From: Oscillospiraceae bacterium
GTDB lineage: Bacteria; Bacillota; Clostridia; Oscillospirales; Acutalibacteraceae
Length of the DNA stretch: 60,092 bases
Direction: 5' to 3'
NCBI GenBank assembly: GCA_031270605.1
Contig: JAISXG010000006.1
Location: 1-60,092, forward strand
The notes below the pieces were generated by a model. It had not been told where the DNA came from and searched no databases. It saw only the letters and a program-made list of their open reading frames with translations. Shown in pieces: positions 59,364 to 60,092 of the stretch. Each line of letters begins with the position of its first letter. Positions within the stretch are counted from its first letter, which is position 1. The position numbers and the translations under genes were made by a program.

Positions 59364-60092
59364 CTATACCTTGATTTGAAACATCACTCCTGCTGAAAGA
59401 ATTTCTGTTTTTCCATCTAAATCGGTCACGTTAAACTTAATAATAGTTTCAAACATCATGACGAGCTGATTGTTTTCGTCCACAGCCAGCCATTGCCCCT
59501 TTACATCATAACTGACAAACGAATCACCGGCATGGGCTCTAACCTGTTGGTCTAATTGTACTCTCAACGCCTGTTCATCCACGGGTTTTATTTCCACATC
59601 GTCAAAAACGTTGGGGTTACGACCGAAAAAATAAATTTCCCCCAAGTTTGTAATAGATACACTTACATTCTCTGATGTTCTATAACCTTGAATCACAAGA
59701 CCATATTTGACTACATATTCGCCAGAATTTTCGTAATATTTACACCCTGTGAATGTGTATTTTGATATGTCACAGTTCGCTGCGAAGAACTCATCAGCAA
59801 TAGCGATTGCCTCTTTCTCTGAAATACGCAAATCGGGAGATGTTTGTGAATCGCCGTAAAGGCCTTTTATATTTAAATAGGTCAGCTGGCCCGTAACAGC
59901 ATCATATCCTAATTTATCACCATCAGCAGTCTTATAAATTAGGGTGTCATGCTTTTTATAGTCAGACGTTTTTTCAGGCTCAAAATAGGTAGCATTCAAC
60001 GCTTTCCCTTGAACTGTCAGCTCTTTCGTTGTGTTTTTTAAATGTGCATATTGCCGGATCAAGGTCTCTTTTTCCGCATCAATTTTGAAGGC
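59364..60092 (-). CDS. Dockerin-repeat secreted protein C, cut by window edge
   Basis: The visible 242 residues are nearly the same as the C-terminal part of protein B, starting in the AFKIDAEKET segment just after its second dockerin repeat. The internal TTG at 60062 is not the true start. RISEKEAIAIADEFF and GYRTSENVSVSITNLG show the same PepSY-like unit. It is about 75-80% identical by eye to protein B. The signal peptide and dockerin repeats lie beyond position 60092. Confidence 0.8.
   Translation of the reverse strand, partial: AFKIDAEKETLIRQYAHLKNTTKELTVQGKALNATYFEPEKTSDYKKHDTLIYKTADGDKLGYDAVTGQLTYLNIKGLYGDSQTSPDLRISEKEAIAIADEFFAANCDISKYTFTGCKYYENSGEYVVKYGLVIQGYRTSENVSVSITNLGEIYFFGRNPNVFDDVEIKPVDEQALRVQLDQQVRAHAGDSFVSYDVKGQWLAVDENNQLVMMFETIIKFNVTDLDGKTEILSAGVMFQIKV

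Overview
The window looks like the chromosome of an anaerobic, spore-forming Clostridia member, most likely Oscillospiraceae/Ruminococcaceae-like. The clues are coding DNA of moderate GC with AT-rich intergenic regions and strong GGAGG ribosome binding sites, secreted proteins with dockerin type I repeats, a PdaA-like spore-cortex deacetylase, a BclA-like collagen/exosporium protein, DUF4364 and DUF6886 proteins, and acetyl-CoA-type MetA. No species can be named from the sequence alone.

Layout. 1-800: right end of an integrative element (large serine recombinase cut by the window edge plus a coupled 48-aa ORF) joined to the 3' part of a collagen-like gene. 1.8-7.1 kb: AraC regulator, DUF6886 protein, a 31-codon transcription unit, phosphodiesterase, GNAT, PdaA-like lipoprotein, XRE regulator, then a stand-alone structured RNA. 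7.3-13 kb: DUF4364, metA, hslO, methyltransferase and yerC on the minus strand, then tRNA-Arg, a 5'-3' exonuclease and a tam-like methyltransferase. 13.4-16.6 kb: acyl ligase / acyl carrier protein / PlsC-like acyltransferase cassette. 16.7-30.5 kb: two-component system with tandem structured repeats in its leader, GH4 glycosidase, NUDIX, PadR-DUF2812 pair, tatD, metG, an amino-acid ABC transporter and a prenyltransferase-repeat protein. 30.5-34.8 kb: a MITE-like element and an operon of glycerate kinase, RACo-like ASKHA ferredoxin protein and two HlyIII paralogues. 35-41 kb: GH2 beta-galactosidase and an unusual GNAT-GH78 rhamnosidase fusion. 41-50 kb: ddl, a short MetH-like protein, Gfo/Idh/MocA oxidoreductase, 3D-domain wall protein, M3 peptidase, SanA-like protein, prfB. 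50.3-53.1 kb: a probable SOS-regulated DNA-repair cluster (radical SAM protein plus TIGR03915 partner). 53.2-60.1 kb: dockerin-repeat secreted proteins, three of them in a tandem paralogous array, with an unrecognised 800-aa protein and a small membrane protein.

Most genes are housekeeping or carbohydrate metabolism. The best candidates for new biology are the element that interrupts the collagen-like gene, the GNAT-GH78 fusion, two small transcription units (31-aa peptide; ~130-nt RNA) with complete promoters and terminators, the 113-bp tandem structured repeats before the sensor kinase, paired palindromic operators before the 3D-domain gene, and two LexA-like boxes at the radical-SAM promoter. 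All identifications come from reading translated sequences and motifs; no database search was run.
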